This document shows positions 10,930-22,700 of a DNA stretch of 64,000 nt, in pieces. Under the pieces are notes generated by a model. The model was not told the DNA's origin. It was given only the letters and a program-made list of their open reading frames with translations, and made no database searches. How positions within the stretch are numbered: the first letter of the stretch is position 1; each line of letters starts with the position of its first letter. The DNA is from Lunularia cruciata (Eukaryota; Streptophyta; Marchantiopsida; Lunulariales; Lunulariaceae), in the NCBI GenBank assembly GCA_948567375.1, contig OX419756.1, forward strand, positions 60,712,333 through 60,776,332, in the 5' to 3' direction. A program made the position numbers and the translations under genes.

Positions 10930-12895
10930 ATGATATCTCTACTTCTCAGAACTTTCTATCATCTTCATCCCAAAGACAATAAACCATATCATCTGCTCCA
11001 TATCCAATGAAAAAACAATTTCTTGATTTTGAATCAAGCTTTTCCATATCACTATCTTGAATCCTTGCATATGAGGCACAATCAAAATTTCTCAAGTGCA
11101 AGAGATTCATCTTCTTTCCTAACCATTCCCCCTCAAGGGAATTGAGGGTCCTTGATTTATGAGATATGTTGTTGTGCTCATTGCATCTGCCCAAAAACTT
11201 TTTGGCAACCTTGTTTGTAGTGTCATGCATTTGGCTCTCTCATTGAGAGTTCTATTCAAACATTCAATGACACCATTTTGTTGTGGTGTCTCAAGGACAG
11301 TTCTGATCATGTTGATCCTATTCTCTACAAATTACTCTCTAAACTCATTGCTACTATATTCTCCAGCATTATTTGATTTCAAGCATAAATCTTCAAACTT
11401 GATTAGTTTTCAACTGCAAATTTCCATTGCATGAAAACATTGAACACATATGATTTATTTTACAAAAATAAACCCATTCCTTCCTATTAGCATCATCTAT
11501 GAAGGTGACATAGTAGTGAGATCCTCCAAGAGACTCAACTAAAGTTGGGCCATACATATTTGTATGTATCAACTCTAGCTTTCCCGCTCTTGGTACTCTT
11601 GTAGGCTTAGTGAAAGTAGCTCATACATGGTTTGCAAAAGTGAGGTTGAATAGTCTTCACCTCCATGAGGCTCCCATGAGCAATTAACTCCTTCTCACTT
11701 GTGTGACCAAGTCTTTGGTGCCATAAGATCAAAGGACAAATTGCATTTGCAATTGCCATCAGATTGGTCTGAGTTTCTCATAACATACAAGGTTCCAACC
11801 TTCTGTCCTTGTGCCAAAATCAGGTTTCCTTGAGTGACCTTCCACTACCTTTCTAATCATGTTTGATATCCTTCCTCATCCAACTGACCTATGGAAATCA
11901 ACCTGCTCTTCAGTCTAGGGACATATCTGACATCTGTCAATATCCATATTGACCCTCAAGAGGTGTTCAAGTTCACATTGCTTTTCCTTCAATAAACATG
12001 GGTTTATCATCAACAAGGTAAACCTTTCCATGGTTTCTTGCAAAAGAGTTGTGCATCAACTCTTTACATAGGGTAGAGTGAAATGATACACCAGGGTTCT
12101 ATGGGACACTCCACATAGCAAACAAGAGCATATTCTTGTTCTATTGATATGTTAATTGATTTTTCTTCCTTCTTAGGACTTTTACACTAATTCTTAAAGT
12201 GACCAAGCTTATTACAATTCCAACACACAATTTCTTTTTTTACTTCCTTGAGGGCTATTGACACATTCCTCTTTCTTGAATTTGACCTTATTGCGGTCTT
12301 TTGCCTCTACTCTTAGCAAATAGCACCACATTTGATGATTCTAAACAATTTTTTTCTACAAATATCTTCATTGAGAATTAAATCTCATATATTCTCAACT
12401 TGAGAGCACTTGATCTTGAAGAACTACTCATGTTGTGACTATTTCTCCCCAACTATTATGTAATGAACAAAATAGCAACAATGCTTGAACTTCATCATTG
12501 AAGCTGATCTTCATAGATTCCAGTCTTGAAATGATTGAGTTGAAATCATTTGCATGGTCTTGAATGAAGCTCCTTCTTTCATTCAAAATCTTTCAAATCA
12601 AGAATGTTTTGTTTGAGGTTGAAGGTTTCTCATATATATTCAACAACTCTTTAATCAATACATGAGTGGTCTTCTTCTAAACAATGTTATATGCAACATT
12701 TCTTGCCAATGTCAATCTGACCACCCCCAAGGCTTGTTGATCAAGAAGCTCCCACTCAACTTCTTCCATTTTGTTTAGCTTTTCTACCTAAGAGGTAGGT
12801 GTAGCTTCTTTTGACATAGAAAGTCCTCAATTTTTATCTTCCAAAATCCAAAATCCTTACCAGTCTAACTCCTCAAATTCTTCTTCGTCTGGCTT
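10930..12895 (-). mobile_element. Ty1/copia (Tnt1-like) relic: gag to integrase
   Basis: Read on the minus strand from 12,895 downward, decayed frames follow copia order. First is a gag segment with LDQQALG-type wording near 12,740. Then comes a CCHC knuckle with CWNCNKLGHF near 12,220, where a stop precedes the last Cys. A protease-region stretch lies near 11,900-12,100, a pre-integrase LWHQRLGHTSE-like stretch near 11,720, and an integrase core with ETPQQNGVIECLNRTLNERA at about 11,235-11,295. The end, to 10,946, is the integrase C-terminal region. RT and RNase H are absent and no LTRs were found. Frames break every few hundred bases. Confidence 0.75.
10946..11310 (-). pseudogene. copia integrase core relic
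   Basis: This is the best preserved part of the 10.9-12.9 kb element. The frame from 11,310 contains TPQQNGVIECLNRTLNERAK, the stretch around the third catalytic acid of the DDE integrase, followed by SFWADAMSTTTYLINQGPS. After a frameshift near 11,130-11,220 it continues as a C-terminal portion ending near 10,946. The normal VAER/VVER-type acid is replaced in VIECLNR by a nearby Glu. It cannot encode a working integrase. Confidence 0.75.
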
Positions 12896-12949
12896 AGGAA
12901 CTATCTCCACCTTTATATGTGCTTCTCCTTGTGGCTCATTATGAAGACT

Positions 12950-13800
12950 ATTATGATCAATCTATCCTTCAACAACATCAAAGAGAAGAGATTGCCCTTA
13001 TCAAAAGGTGGAACTTGAATGTTCTACCCTTCTTTCAATAATTTGGATTCATTGAAAGAAATATCCTTATTTACAATCAACTTACATGCTATAGGATCAC
13101 ACAACTAGTAGCACTCCACACCATCATTGTATCCAATGGAGAAAAGGTTTCTTGAATGGAAGATCCAACTTGAACCTTCTCTCCTTAGATGTGAGTGGAT
13201 ATGCATTTCAACCAAATACTTCTAAGCCATGGTAATATGTAGACTGCATGTACTTCATCTCAAACAGTCTTAAAATTAATTGCATTATAAGGAGAGAGAT
13301 ATACCAAATAAGTTGCAAAATTCATAGCTTCTACCTAAAATTCATCTAGTAAACCTGTATAGTTCAATGTACTTCTTGTCTACTCTGATCATGTTTGATT
13401 GAGCCATTCAAAAACATCATTTTACTATAGATTATAAATTAGTAGTGAGATGTAGTAATCTCCTATTCTTCATAGTAACTTGCAAATGTCCTTGAAGTGT
13501 ACTCCTTACTATTGTCCAATTACATCTCACCCTCAAATTCAAGGCTTTACATTATTCCTAGTCTGATTCTCAACAAGGGCTTTTGACTTCTTGAAAGTGC
13601 AAGGACATCAGACTTCTCATGTATGAACTAAATCCACACAAACCTCAAATAATCATCTATACAAATTATATAATGCTCCCTTCTAGATAGCAAGGTAGCA
13701 AGATCAAGATCCCACATATCACTATGTATATATTTGAGTTCAAACTTGGAACTACAAATTTCCAACACCAAAAGCATGTGATGTTGAGAAATTTTTAAAT
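12950..13800 (-). mobile_element. Second copia relic: integrase region
   Basis: Minus-strand frames starting near 13,740 read like the start of a copia integrase catalytic core (LKYIHSDMWDLDLATL), with an IDDYLRFVW-like stretch next. Broken integrase text follows down to about 12,950. It lies upstream, in the minus direction, of the gag of the 10.9-12.9 kb relic, so it belongs to a different element or a rearranged copy. No LTR or RT is attached. Confidence 0.55.
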
Positions 13801-14038
13801 TTTTAAATTATTTATTTTTGTCACATTTTGTGCATATAAGAGATAATTTGATTGGGATAGTGCCTATTCTATTTTGGATCTACATGTTTTATGTAAACAA
13901 CTAAATATGAAAAAATTTAGGACCAAAGATACATGCACCAAAGATAACTACCCCTAAATATGGAGTAGGAGCCAAAGACAAAGAGTACTAACTACAAAAA
14001 AAAAAACAAAAAAAAGTGGTGTAGAAGTGTAGATCAAA

Positions 14039-14920
14039 GTGCATGAGGCACACACAAAGTCCAAGTTGGTGCAGGTGCAAGAGGGCTCAAACTTCATCAT
14101 TCACTCAATGTGCCCTACACTGCAATTAATGGAGGTATTACTACCCCAATATCAAGCCGAGTGCCTTGATGTGGTGGACTACACCACACTAATCAAGGCT
14201 ATGCACAAGCAAGTTGGAAGGCTAAAGAAGACCTGGTGAAGGACAAGGCAGCAAAGGTCAAAGATCTATATAGGGTAGAGGCTTTGACAATAAGTGCCTT
14301 ACTGCAAGAGAACCAAGAGCTAAAGAGGAGAAGTGCCACTATCAAAAATGAACAAGATCATCAAGCATCCAAAACCAAGAGGTTTGAAAGGAATTGGAAA
14401 GCTTTCTCGCCTCAAGTTTGATCAGTTCAAGAAAGAAGCCAAAGACAAAATTTGCAACAAGTGCCAAGAAGTGGATAGTACTCAAAGTGCTCTGAAGGAG
14501 AAGCATGACCAATTAGTAACATTGGAGTTGCAGATGTAAGAGTATTGAAAGGAAGTGGTGGTGCAACTAGAATGTCTCATCAAGGAGGCAAAGGATGAAA
14601 GAATTAAGCATTCAAAAGGCTTCCAAGTGGTGGCAGAATAGAAGGCCAAATGGAGAAGAAATCAAATCAAAGAGAAGAAAACCAATTGAAGGCATTACAT
14701 AGACTAGAAGAGACCTAGGCCCTATTCATGGAGATGTTGAAAGAAGAAGGAGCAATGTGCACCTTGAGGACCAAATGCCATGAGTTGAAGATGCAAGTCC
14801 AAAGCTTGTAAAATCAGGCCTACAAGGAGGAATTCATGAATAGCTATCCTTGCACTTGAAGGAGCATTTGGATAAGAAGCTCAATCAAGGATGCTAGACC
14901 TTCTTGTTGGAGATAGTTAG
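14039..14920 (+). pseudogene. Coiled-coil protein relic, probably retroelement-derived
   Basis: Overlapping frames at 14,039-14,239, 14,236-14,421 and 14,333-14,539, continuing to about 14,900, join by frameshifts into one Lys/Glu/Gln-rich helical sequence. It contains AECLDVVDYTTLIKAMHKQV, KCQEVDSTQSALKEKHDQLV and ELKMQVQSL. The heptad-like pattern suggests a long coiled coil. I recognise no catalytic domain. Its position ahead of an LTR-like promoter segment (15.5-16.5 kb) suggests a retroelement gag or accessory ORF. A poly-A run lies just upstream at about 13,997-14,015. Confidence 0.4.
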
Positions 14921-15772
14921 GTATTAAGCTTAGACAAATCAACATATTAGATAACTAAGAGGTGAATGAAGTCCTTTACCCCTAGTAGTTCTAGTCCAAG
15001 GCACTCTCCCAAGGAAGTCCTTCAATAAGACATGCACACTTTATTAAGTATTAGATACTCATAGCTGTACTCTGAGTCAAGCACTTTGAGTAGGCAAGTC
15101 ATGTCTACACTCAATGTTGTAGAATTTTGGATGAGTACCCTCAAAGTTGTATAAAGTTGAGGAAAACTACCCTCAAAATTGTATTGCACTCAGACTTGTA
15201 TATATTTGCGCAAGAATGCACTTGGGTTTGTATACATACTTGGGATTATACATTAAAAATAGAATAAGTGGGATCTAATTGTCTCCCTTGACACTTGTAG
15301 GAGCCTAATCATTCTATAGATGATTAGGATAAGATAGGATTAGGGTGATAAAATGAGTGATGGATAGTTTAGATTAGGATTTTTAAGGATTCACTTTGGA
15401 TTCTAATCCCCTTTGGCTTGGAACCAAATTTGTATAAGGTTGAGTGCCAGTAGCACTTATGTTTGTTCTTTTGTGTAATGTAGACTTTGATTACTAATAA
15501 AGAGTAAGCCTACTTCTTTTATGTCCTATATTTAATATGTTGTTCATGTTTAGGCAAGAGTAGAAGTGAGGAATTTCATAGAAGGTCTTCAATGCCTAGT
15601 GCCAAGCAGGTGCTCACCCCTAATCAAGGTGTGCATTGAATGATTTGAAGGAGTGAACTTGAGCAACAAGTGGATTGGGAATGTAACAATATGGAGTTTA
15701 GCAACGAAGTTAGTTGGGCTCACGAAGTAGCACATAAGACAAATTAGCCTAGAATATTCCGGAAGTATCTAG

Positions 15773-15985
15773 GAAGCTTCTTGGGAAGCTTCCTGGTTAG
15801 CTTAGCTTGCACCTTAAGTATGTAGCTTCTAGAAGGAAGCTTCTAGAAGCTTCCAACTAGCTTAGCTTGCACGTCAAGTAGGTGGCTTCTAGAAGGAAGC
15901 TTCTTGAGAAGCTTCCTAGTTAACTTGGCTTGCACTCTAAGAAAGCGGCTTGAGGAAGCTTCTTGAGAAGCTTCTCAAGAGCCTT
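15773..15985 (+). repeat. 60-bp tandem repeats rich in heat-shock-element motifs
   Basis: Units start at 15,773 (63 bp), 15,836 (60 bp), 15,896 (59 bp) and 15,955 (partial). Each opens GAAGCTTCT, followed by TAGAAGCTTCC or TTGAGAAGCTTCC, then AGCTTAGCTTGCAC-type sequence, then GGCTTCTAGAAG. Many positions fit the nTTCnnGAAnnTTCn heat shock element, for example CTTCTAGAAGCTTCC at 15,840-15,854. The array ends about 10 bp before the TATA box. Confidence 0.85.
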
Positions 15986-15995
15986 GTATGCTACC

Positions 15996-16003
15996 TATAA
16001 ATA
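15996..16003 (+). promoter_or_regulatory. TATA box TATAAATA below the HSE repeats
   Basis: CCTATAAATACC lies just after the HSE-rich tandem repeats, a normal core-promoter arrangement. Transcription would be expected to start about 30 bp downstream, near 16,030. No host ORF follows, in keeping with an LTR promoter. Confidence 0.6.
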
Positions 16004-16710
16004 CCAAAGCCAAAGCTCATGCTAGGCATTCGGAGTTTTCCCTCACTCAAGTGTCCCAATGTGAGTTTCCATTCTCCTATTTCTCTCCTTGGATTTGGTC
16101 TTTTACATGGAAGCTCACCATGCAAGTAGTATCACGGAATCAAAACATTTAGACAAGGAGTAGCATGAATTTTAGTCCTATAAGTTGTGCCTTTTTAGGA
16201 AGTGTAGAACACATTTTGCAAGCATTGCATCTTTAGAATGGAGTGCCACTTGGAGTTGGATGAACCATCATATTCAAGTGCAATCCCAACTAGATCTTAG
16301 AGTGAAAGTATATTTTGTAATTTTCTTTTTGCTATAGTATGCACAAAGGATGACATTACCCTCTTATGGGAGTGGTTCCTATCCAAGAGATTAAATAAAA
16401 AACAATAAATGAAAGATTTGGTGATGAGTGTGTGTTTTGCTTCACTCTTAGGCATTTTTGAACAATATCCTTGTAGTAAACACATTTTTCTTATTGATTA
16501 TACTATAAGTACATCCACATTGAGTTGTCATAGCCCCAACACAATCTTACACTTAGCTACAGTCCTTGGACCCCCTTCAAGGTCTACTCCCAAGCCTATC
16601 CCATCCTTGCATATACACTAAAATCTCAATGCTCCTTTGCCATCTAGTGTGCTCCATGCTTTCCATACTCTTGTGTGCCATCTTAGCAAATGATCAAGAA
16701 AGAGATGTCT

Positions 16711-17399
16711 TGTAAAACCCATTGGTGCATATAGGGATAATAAGTTTGGTATTGCAAGTAGTGGAGAAGTATTATCTATATGGAATTTAGTTAATATTAG
16801 TACTATATTGGTTTTGATTAGCTAGAGTTAGCCCTAGCTAAGATAAAGGTGACCATATTCTAGAGGAAGGAAAAAGACATGAGCACCACTATTTTATCTT
16901 TTAGTGTATTGACTTGGTATTATTCATAGTTATTTGACTTTGAGGAAAGAGTTGAGAATTCTTGGGTCCACAAGAGCCTTGTTGGTGAAGACTTTTTCTA
17001 CAGTCCAAGGATAGCCCATGTGAAGGAATTCTTAACTCAAATGACAGGTGAGAATAAGACCACCTACTCATGGGATTATTCCTTGTGCTTGGATACTCCT
17101 TTAGACTTTTTGACTTTACTTAAATTTTAGCCTAGTAACTTGAGTTACTCCGATAATTAGTAACTTTGGTGTATAAATTTTTTGTAAGTATAAGCTAAGG
17201 GTGAGGAGATACTCAACATCCTTTCATTTGCAACTACCTATCTCTCATTGAGTTCTCTAGTGAGCAATGTCTTGAGCCTTGGAGTTCTAGCCTTGGAAGA
17301 GTATGATGGAGTTTTGGTTCCTTGCCTTCTTAGTCCACGGTGCACTTACACTAATAGCTATTAGAGGTTCATCCTAAGTGAGAGACAGGCTGGCTCATA
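16711..17399 (+). mobile_element. Solo LTR, family B, second copy
   Basis: The segment starts TGTAAAACCC and matches 1664-2353 end to end, including CCAAGGATAGCCCATGTGAAG, CATCCTTTCATTTGCAACTA and the shared end GGCTCATAG. Both copies are about 690 bp and have no attached coding region. Flank TGTCT versus TTTCT is a possible imperfect 5-bp target duplication if the right end is at 17,400. Confidence 0.75.
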
Positions 17400-19594
17400 G
17401 TTTCTACTTGGATCCTACGAGCTCTCTTCCTTCAATGGACTTTACTTCTTCTTGCTCACAATAGTACATCCAAACATCACAAGATTGCTTCTTGGATTCA
17501 TCAATTTCTATGAAGAGATTGCCTTGCTTTGTAGGAAGAGTACACCATCCTAGCACCAATGGTAGCTAGATGGATCATCAAGTCCCCATAGGCTCATGCT
17601 CCACCTCTAGAGCATCATTGTTTAAGTTTTTGTTGATGTTAGGATGAGTAGTGGAGTATCAACAAGCAATCCTAGCACTCTCACCCTCTAGACTTGACAC
17701 CCTCTAGACCCTCACCTTTTCCATTGATAATCTCTTAGCCTTACAAGATCTCCATCCATCAACCACTGATGACCTTCCTTCTTTTGTCCATGATTATTAT
17801 CTAGATGAGGAGTTATAGCTTATAGAGTTCTTCTTGCCCATGCTCTATTCCAATCTCCACATTTCTCAATTGATCCTTTAAGACTAGTTCTTGAGCATTA
17901 ATTGGATTCTCTCTCCCTTGACTTGCCAAAACTTAGGCTTACCTCTTTTCTTTGCTTTTTGCAAGCTCTTGTCTTGGGTTTGGTGCTCTTGAGTGCTCAT
18001 TTTTTTGGTGCATCTCATCTCCTTGCTCTATTCAAGAAGACATCTAGTATGCATCCCATAGCCATAAGAGATGCCTTCTTGCATTTAGTGTCATGCACCA
18101 TTTGTCTACAACTTTGCCACTCCTTTTCATCTTTCTTGTCTCCTTATTAGTATGTAGAAGCCATGCAAAGGAGTTGTGAGATGGTTATGCAAGCATTAGA
18201 GCTTCCTTGGACCTCCATCCTAATTGGGTGATTTTTTTATTGGAGGTCTCAAATGCCTTCAATACATTTCTTATCAAGCTTTGTTTCAAGCTCTTTATTC
18301 TATAGGTGTAACATTTGGAGGAAAGGAAAAACCCCAAGAGAAATACAAGGTTTAATTCCTTAATACTTTGATGTCCCAAAGGAGCAACTTGTCTTTATTA
18401 CATATCAAATAGTATCCACTCAAAGGGAGCTAAACCCTTAGATTAGATGCACTAATTGGTGATATGTTGATCTTTGTCCTATTTGGTTGGTCAAACAAGT
18501 TTGACCAAATAGAATCTTTGGAGAATCTTCTTGTAAAAAGATCAAAACAACATGGTTGAGGTACCATTAGAATGATCTTGATGAGACAAAGTAGGGGCAA
18601 AAAGCAACACCTTTCTTTCTAAATGGGAGGAAGATTGTATCTTTTGAGATCTAATTCTTTTGTTTATGCTTCTAAAATTGGCGCTAAAGTTTTTGGCCTT
18701 TGCCTTATTAGTAAAAGTCCTCTTTTGGTAACACCTCTAGCAGATCTACTTAGACTATTGTTTATACCATCCCTAAAAATATTAACAAGCCAATTTCTAC
18801 CTCTAGATAATTTTTGTAGCTAATGGTATTACAATAGGGGACCAAATCCTCTCTTTGATTCTTTTGTGCATATTTTCTATGACATTGAGATGTTGTTATT
18901 GTGTGCCACTATACTACCATAAGAGAGTTCACTCATTTAGCATCTATACGGAGTACGTACAATGGAGATCCTTTGGGAGTGCCCTTATTTGCCATAGTTC
19001 ACTACACAACTTTGTGAGAAGTGGCAACCACCTTTCTTGTGTATCTTTTTCCATCCCTATTAGATGATGCCCAATATTGGCCACCATGGAGGAAGTAGTT
19101 TAGGTAATGTAGGCTTTCACACTTAGCCTTGAGATCTTGGGTTTATGAGTCCAGACTAGAGCCCATATACAATCCTCACCTCTTGCAACTTCCCATTAGG
19201 ATTCTAGTTCCCAATATGAGGTTTGAGAGTATTGGGTTCCCCTCTTGGAGTTGAGGATTTTTGTAGCTTGTATATCTCAAATGTATTGATTCAAGCTACT
19301 TCTCATGCCAGCTTATTACCTTAATTGTGGAACACACAAGTGGCTTATTCTCTCCTTTTGTGATGTTTTGTCTTGAGAGCATCATATTTGGCACATACAT
19401 ATCTCTCCACAGTAATTCTCCTACCACATATACAGTCTTTTGATAATCACAAGCACCATACCTTCTCCACACTCTTTGGGCCATCTATACTCCCACAATT
19501 ATCAAAGTACTATCAGTAATTGAAGATAGCTCTTCCCATAGCCATGGGAAGATGTGACATCACATCACAAGAGGCTATTGCACTTGTAGCTTAC
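17400..19594. other. Unassigned repeat-like sequence, no gene recognised
   Basis: Short open frames on both strands (for example 17,902-18,150 and 18,623-18,823, plus) are hydrophobic, give no domain I recognise and are not splice-connected. Composition resembles the surrounding retroelement debris rather than the 24.6-29.3 kb gene. Confidence 0.4.
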
Positions 19595-20173
19595 TATAAT
19601 ACCAATAGTTAGATATATTATTTAGAGATGAAAATTGACTTGGTAATATCTAGAAGAATGTTTTCTATGATGGGTTAGGTAGATCAAATAGAAGTGTCAC
19701 CAAAAGAGTACTTCTACAAATAATGCAGAAGCCAAAAATAGCTTGAAAACTTTAGAGCTAATTTTGGAGGCCTAAACGGATGAATTAGGCCTCAAAAATA
19801 GAAAAATTCCATCCTTTATGGCCAAGACTTGCCTTCTCACCCCATGATTCATCTCATTTAGAGCTTTCCTATGGTACCTTACCCACGTGATTCTAAGCTT
19901 CCTATAAGAAAATTCCCTAAAGATTCCTTCTGACCAATTATTTTTGACAAGGACCAACACATCACCCATCCAAGCAACTAATCTCAATATGCAGCTCATT
20001 GACATGTCACCAATCCTTCTATTTGATCCAAGGGTGGAGCTTCCTTTGAGGTGATCCTCTATGCTATATAATAAAGAGAAGGTGTTCCTTTGTGGCTTTG
20101 GAGGATTGAATGTGAAGTTTGTGTTTTCTCTTGTATCTCTCTTAGAGAGTTCTCTTGTCCTCAAAGTATTACA
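19595..20173 (+). mobile_element. Solo LTR, family C, with perfect CTTAC target duplication
   Basis: The segment starts TATAATACC, where the second copy has TGTAATACC, and ends GTATTACA. It is flanked by CTTAC on both sides. It matches 22,701-23,474 over most of its length, including CACCAAAAGAGTACTTCTAC, ACCCATCCAAG and a TATATAATA box at 20,065-20,073. The perfect flanking repeat shows it inserted on its own and was reduced to one LTR. ORFs crossing it are not real genes. Confidence 0.85.
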
Positions 20174-22123
20174 CTTACCCAGGAGCTTGTGCTATTGGGG
20201 ATCTCCTTTTGGTAGAGAGGTTCTTATACAAGGAGCACCCATTTTTATTGCCACCCATCATAGCAATTGACTCAAACACCCATGCTTTCCAGACATCTCT
20301 TTGATTGGCTTGTGATTTCTTTCAAAGACCAACTTTTATAACACTTTCTTCCTTTGTAGACTTTATTTCCCTAGACTCTAAGACAATTCAAGTGTAGCTT
20401 GGTGAGCATATGCACACTTTCACCCTTTCTAGCATCCTAATTGAACACCTTTACTTGATATAGCTAGGATCCTCTCTTGTGGTGGGAAGTGCATTAGAGC
20501 TTGGCTTAATGCTTCTCCTTTAACTAGGGACTTTTGGTCCACATTAGAAGATTTCACCATTGCTCTTCAACATCGGCTAAGTATACCACATGCACACTCT
20601 TGGGCATACTAGACCAATGATTCTACATTTGATGTTTAGGGCATTCCCATCATATGATGTGCCATAAGAAGAGAACCTACTAGAGTCCACAATGTTATTA
20701 GAGATGTAGTGGTCTAGATCCTACAATCTACTTGCTCACAAGTTCAAATTAAACGATAGATGGTCCTACCAAGCCCACCTCACTAGAGGCTGTGCACAAA
20801 TATTTTCACTTTTAAGAATGGTTGATGTAAGTTGAATGAGATGGTGGTGGTGAACCCACTTCACAAGAGTCCTTAGCATGAGCTAGCATGCATGCAAGAG
20901 CTATAGTGATCATCACTAAGGGGAAGGAGGACCACTATGTCCTACAACTTGCCTTCAACACCTTTGTCCCCCTAGTAATGGAGATCTTTGGCCATCTTCA
21001 TCATCAGTTTGATGGTCTTCTTTGAGAAGCAGCAAGGTGCTCACTATAGAGGAGAGGCATCTTTTCTTTTTTACCCACCATGCTTACCTCTTATTTATGA
21101 TAGAGGGTCTCAATAGGATTTGAGTCTTCATCGACGAGCATCAATAGTGGGTGCTCCCATTCCATAGACATCACTGACCTTGCCATTGCCATACTTAACC
21201 TTGGAGGATCTACCACACCCTTGAGTTATAGGTTCCCATAGTGTTCCTTTTACATCTTTCTTGTGTCGGTTACTCAGTACAACAACAACATATGGCTTAG
21301 TTCTCTAGCTTTTTTGCCCCTTTTCCTAGAGTTTTTAGCTCTTCCTTCTCCTTTGTATTCTTCAGTGTGCTTGTATTCCTTTTCCCCCTTTTCTTTGGGG
21401 TATTTTATTAGGTCATTTGGCCATATCTAATTTTCTTGACACTCATATATATATATATCACTTTATTTTTATTCTTTGTGTAGAAAGGACTCGCTCTTAT
21501 GGAAAAGAACTCAACTCTAATACTATTATCATTAGAGCGCCCATAGATACTTCTTCAAATGATATCCAAATTTAAGATGCTCTTGTGAGTCATTGTCCTT
21601 TATTTATATTCTAGAAGACCCACAGAGGCCAATCATATTACTTCATATGCACATGTGAGATGATATATAAGATAAACACACTCAATACGCTAGTTTAAAA
21701 CTTTACAACCAAGTCTTTGGCATAATTTGGCTTGTTACAAACTTCATCTATAAGAATTTCTTCTTCATAAATATCCTTAATTATAGTTATGGGAAAGTTT
21801 CTAACAAAATTTTTGACTAATCTTAGATGGTTCCAATAATCTACTCATCAATCAATTAACAACTTAATATCATAATAGAAATTTCTTACTATCTTGTGGG
21901 AATTTTCTATATTTCTATAGTATGATATTATCTTAACCTATTGGAGGTTTGAAATCTAGCACCTAAGAAGAAATAGTTTCCAACTTTGCTATCAATATAT
22001 TATATAATATAAATGAATTTTCTTAAATCTAGGTCAATTGTCTTGCTAAACTTATAGTTTATAGCTTTGCAAGACTAATTGAGAGACAAGCTTAGAAAAA
22101 ATTTATAAATAGAGGGTTGTAAA
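20174..22123. other. Unassigned sequence between solo LTRs
   Basis: No open frame longer than about 70 codons and no recognised domain. AT content rises steadily after about 21.4 kb, and a short AT dinucleotide run lies near 21,447. It could be taken for the inside of an LTR element bounded by the two family C LTRs, but those have separate target duplications and no primer-binding site follows the left one. Confidence 0.4.
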
Positions 22124-22350
22124 GAGAATATATATTATGTATTTTTTAAAATATAATTTAGTAAACATGTGCAATAAATCTTTTTAGATGGCCCTGATAC
22201 AAAGGATATATATTATTTATTTTTAAATATAATCGAGTAACTCATGTGAAATAATTTTTTTAGATGGCCTTAATACCAAAGATATATATTATCTATTTTT
22301 ATATATAATTTAGTACATAAATGTAATAAATTGTGTTAAATGACCCTCAC
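22124..22350. repeat. AT-rich tandem repeat, about 80-bp unit, three copies
   Basis: Three successive units contain ATATATATTATnTATTTTT, TATAATnnAGTA, ATGTnnAATAAAT and TTTTTAGATGGCCnTnATAC. The first two end in the GATGGCC phrase and the third is more diverged (AAATGACCCTCAC). Confidence 0.7.
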
Positions 22351-22700
22351 AATACATCATTACTTTACTAGATACACTTTGAGTATGCTATCATTATGAT
22401 ATTCCATCAATCTAATAGATCATTCATTAAACCATGAAAGAATTGACTTGCTAATAAGTGATATTTCAATTCAACTAGCTTAAGTGAATTATATATCAAT
22501 GCCTAGAAAATTATTTTTGATTATAATAAAAATAATAAGAATAATATATTTATATTTTCATTGTGAAATTCATAATATGTGTAACTATATTATCATAAAA
22601 ATAGCAAAAAAAACCTTTTTAGTTTATCTTAAATGTTTCATGATTCCATATAAGAGAAAGATGTGGAATGAACTTATAGAATTATCCATACGTACATAAA

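Larger units (their letters stand above)
15540..16531 (+). mobile_element. LTR-like segment with HSE-repeat promoter
   Basis: This segment carries tandem HSE-like repeats, a TATA box at 15,996 and a 3' half laid out like the family A LTRs. A ...CTCTTnTGGGnGTGGTT...AAGAGATTAAA... stretch near 16,355-16,400 is followed by ...GATTATACTATAAGTACATCCACATTGAGTTGTCATA near 16,490-16,531, against ACTCTCTTTTGGGTGTGGTT...GTTGTCACA in family A. The left end is not defined; 15,540 is a working limit. It is probably a diverged LTR of a related family, although coding sequence of its own element is not proven. Confidence 0.45.
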
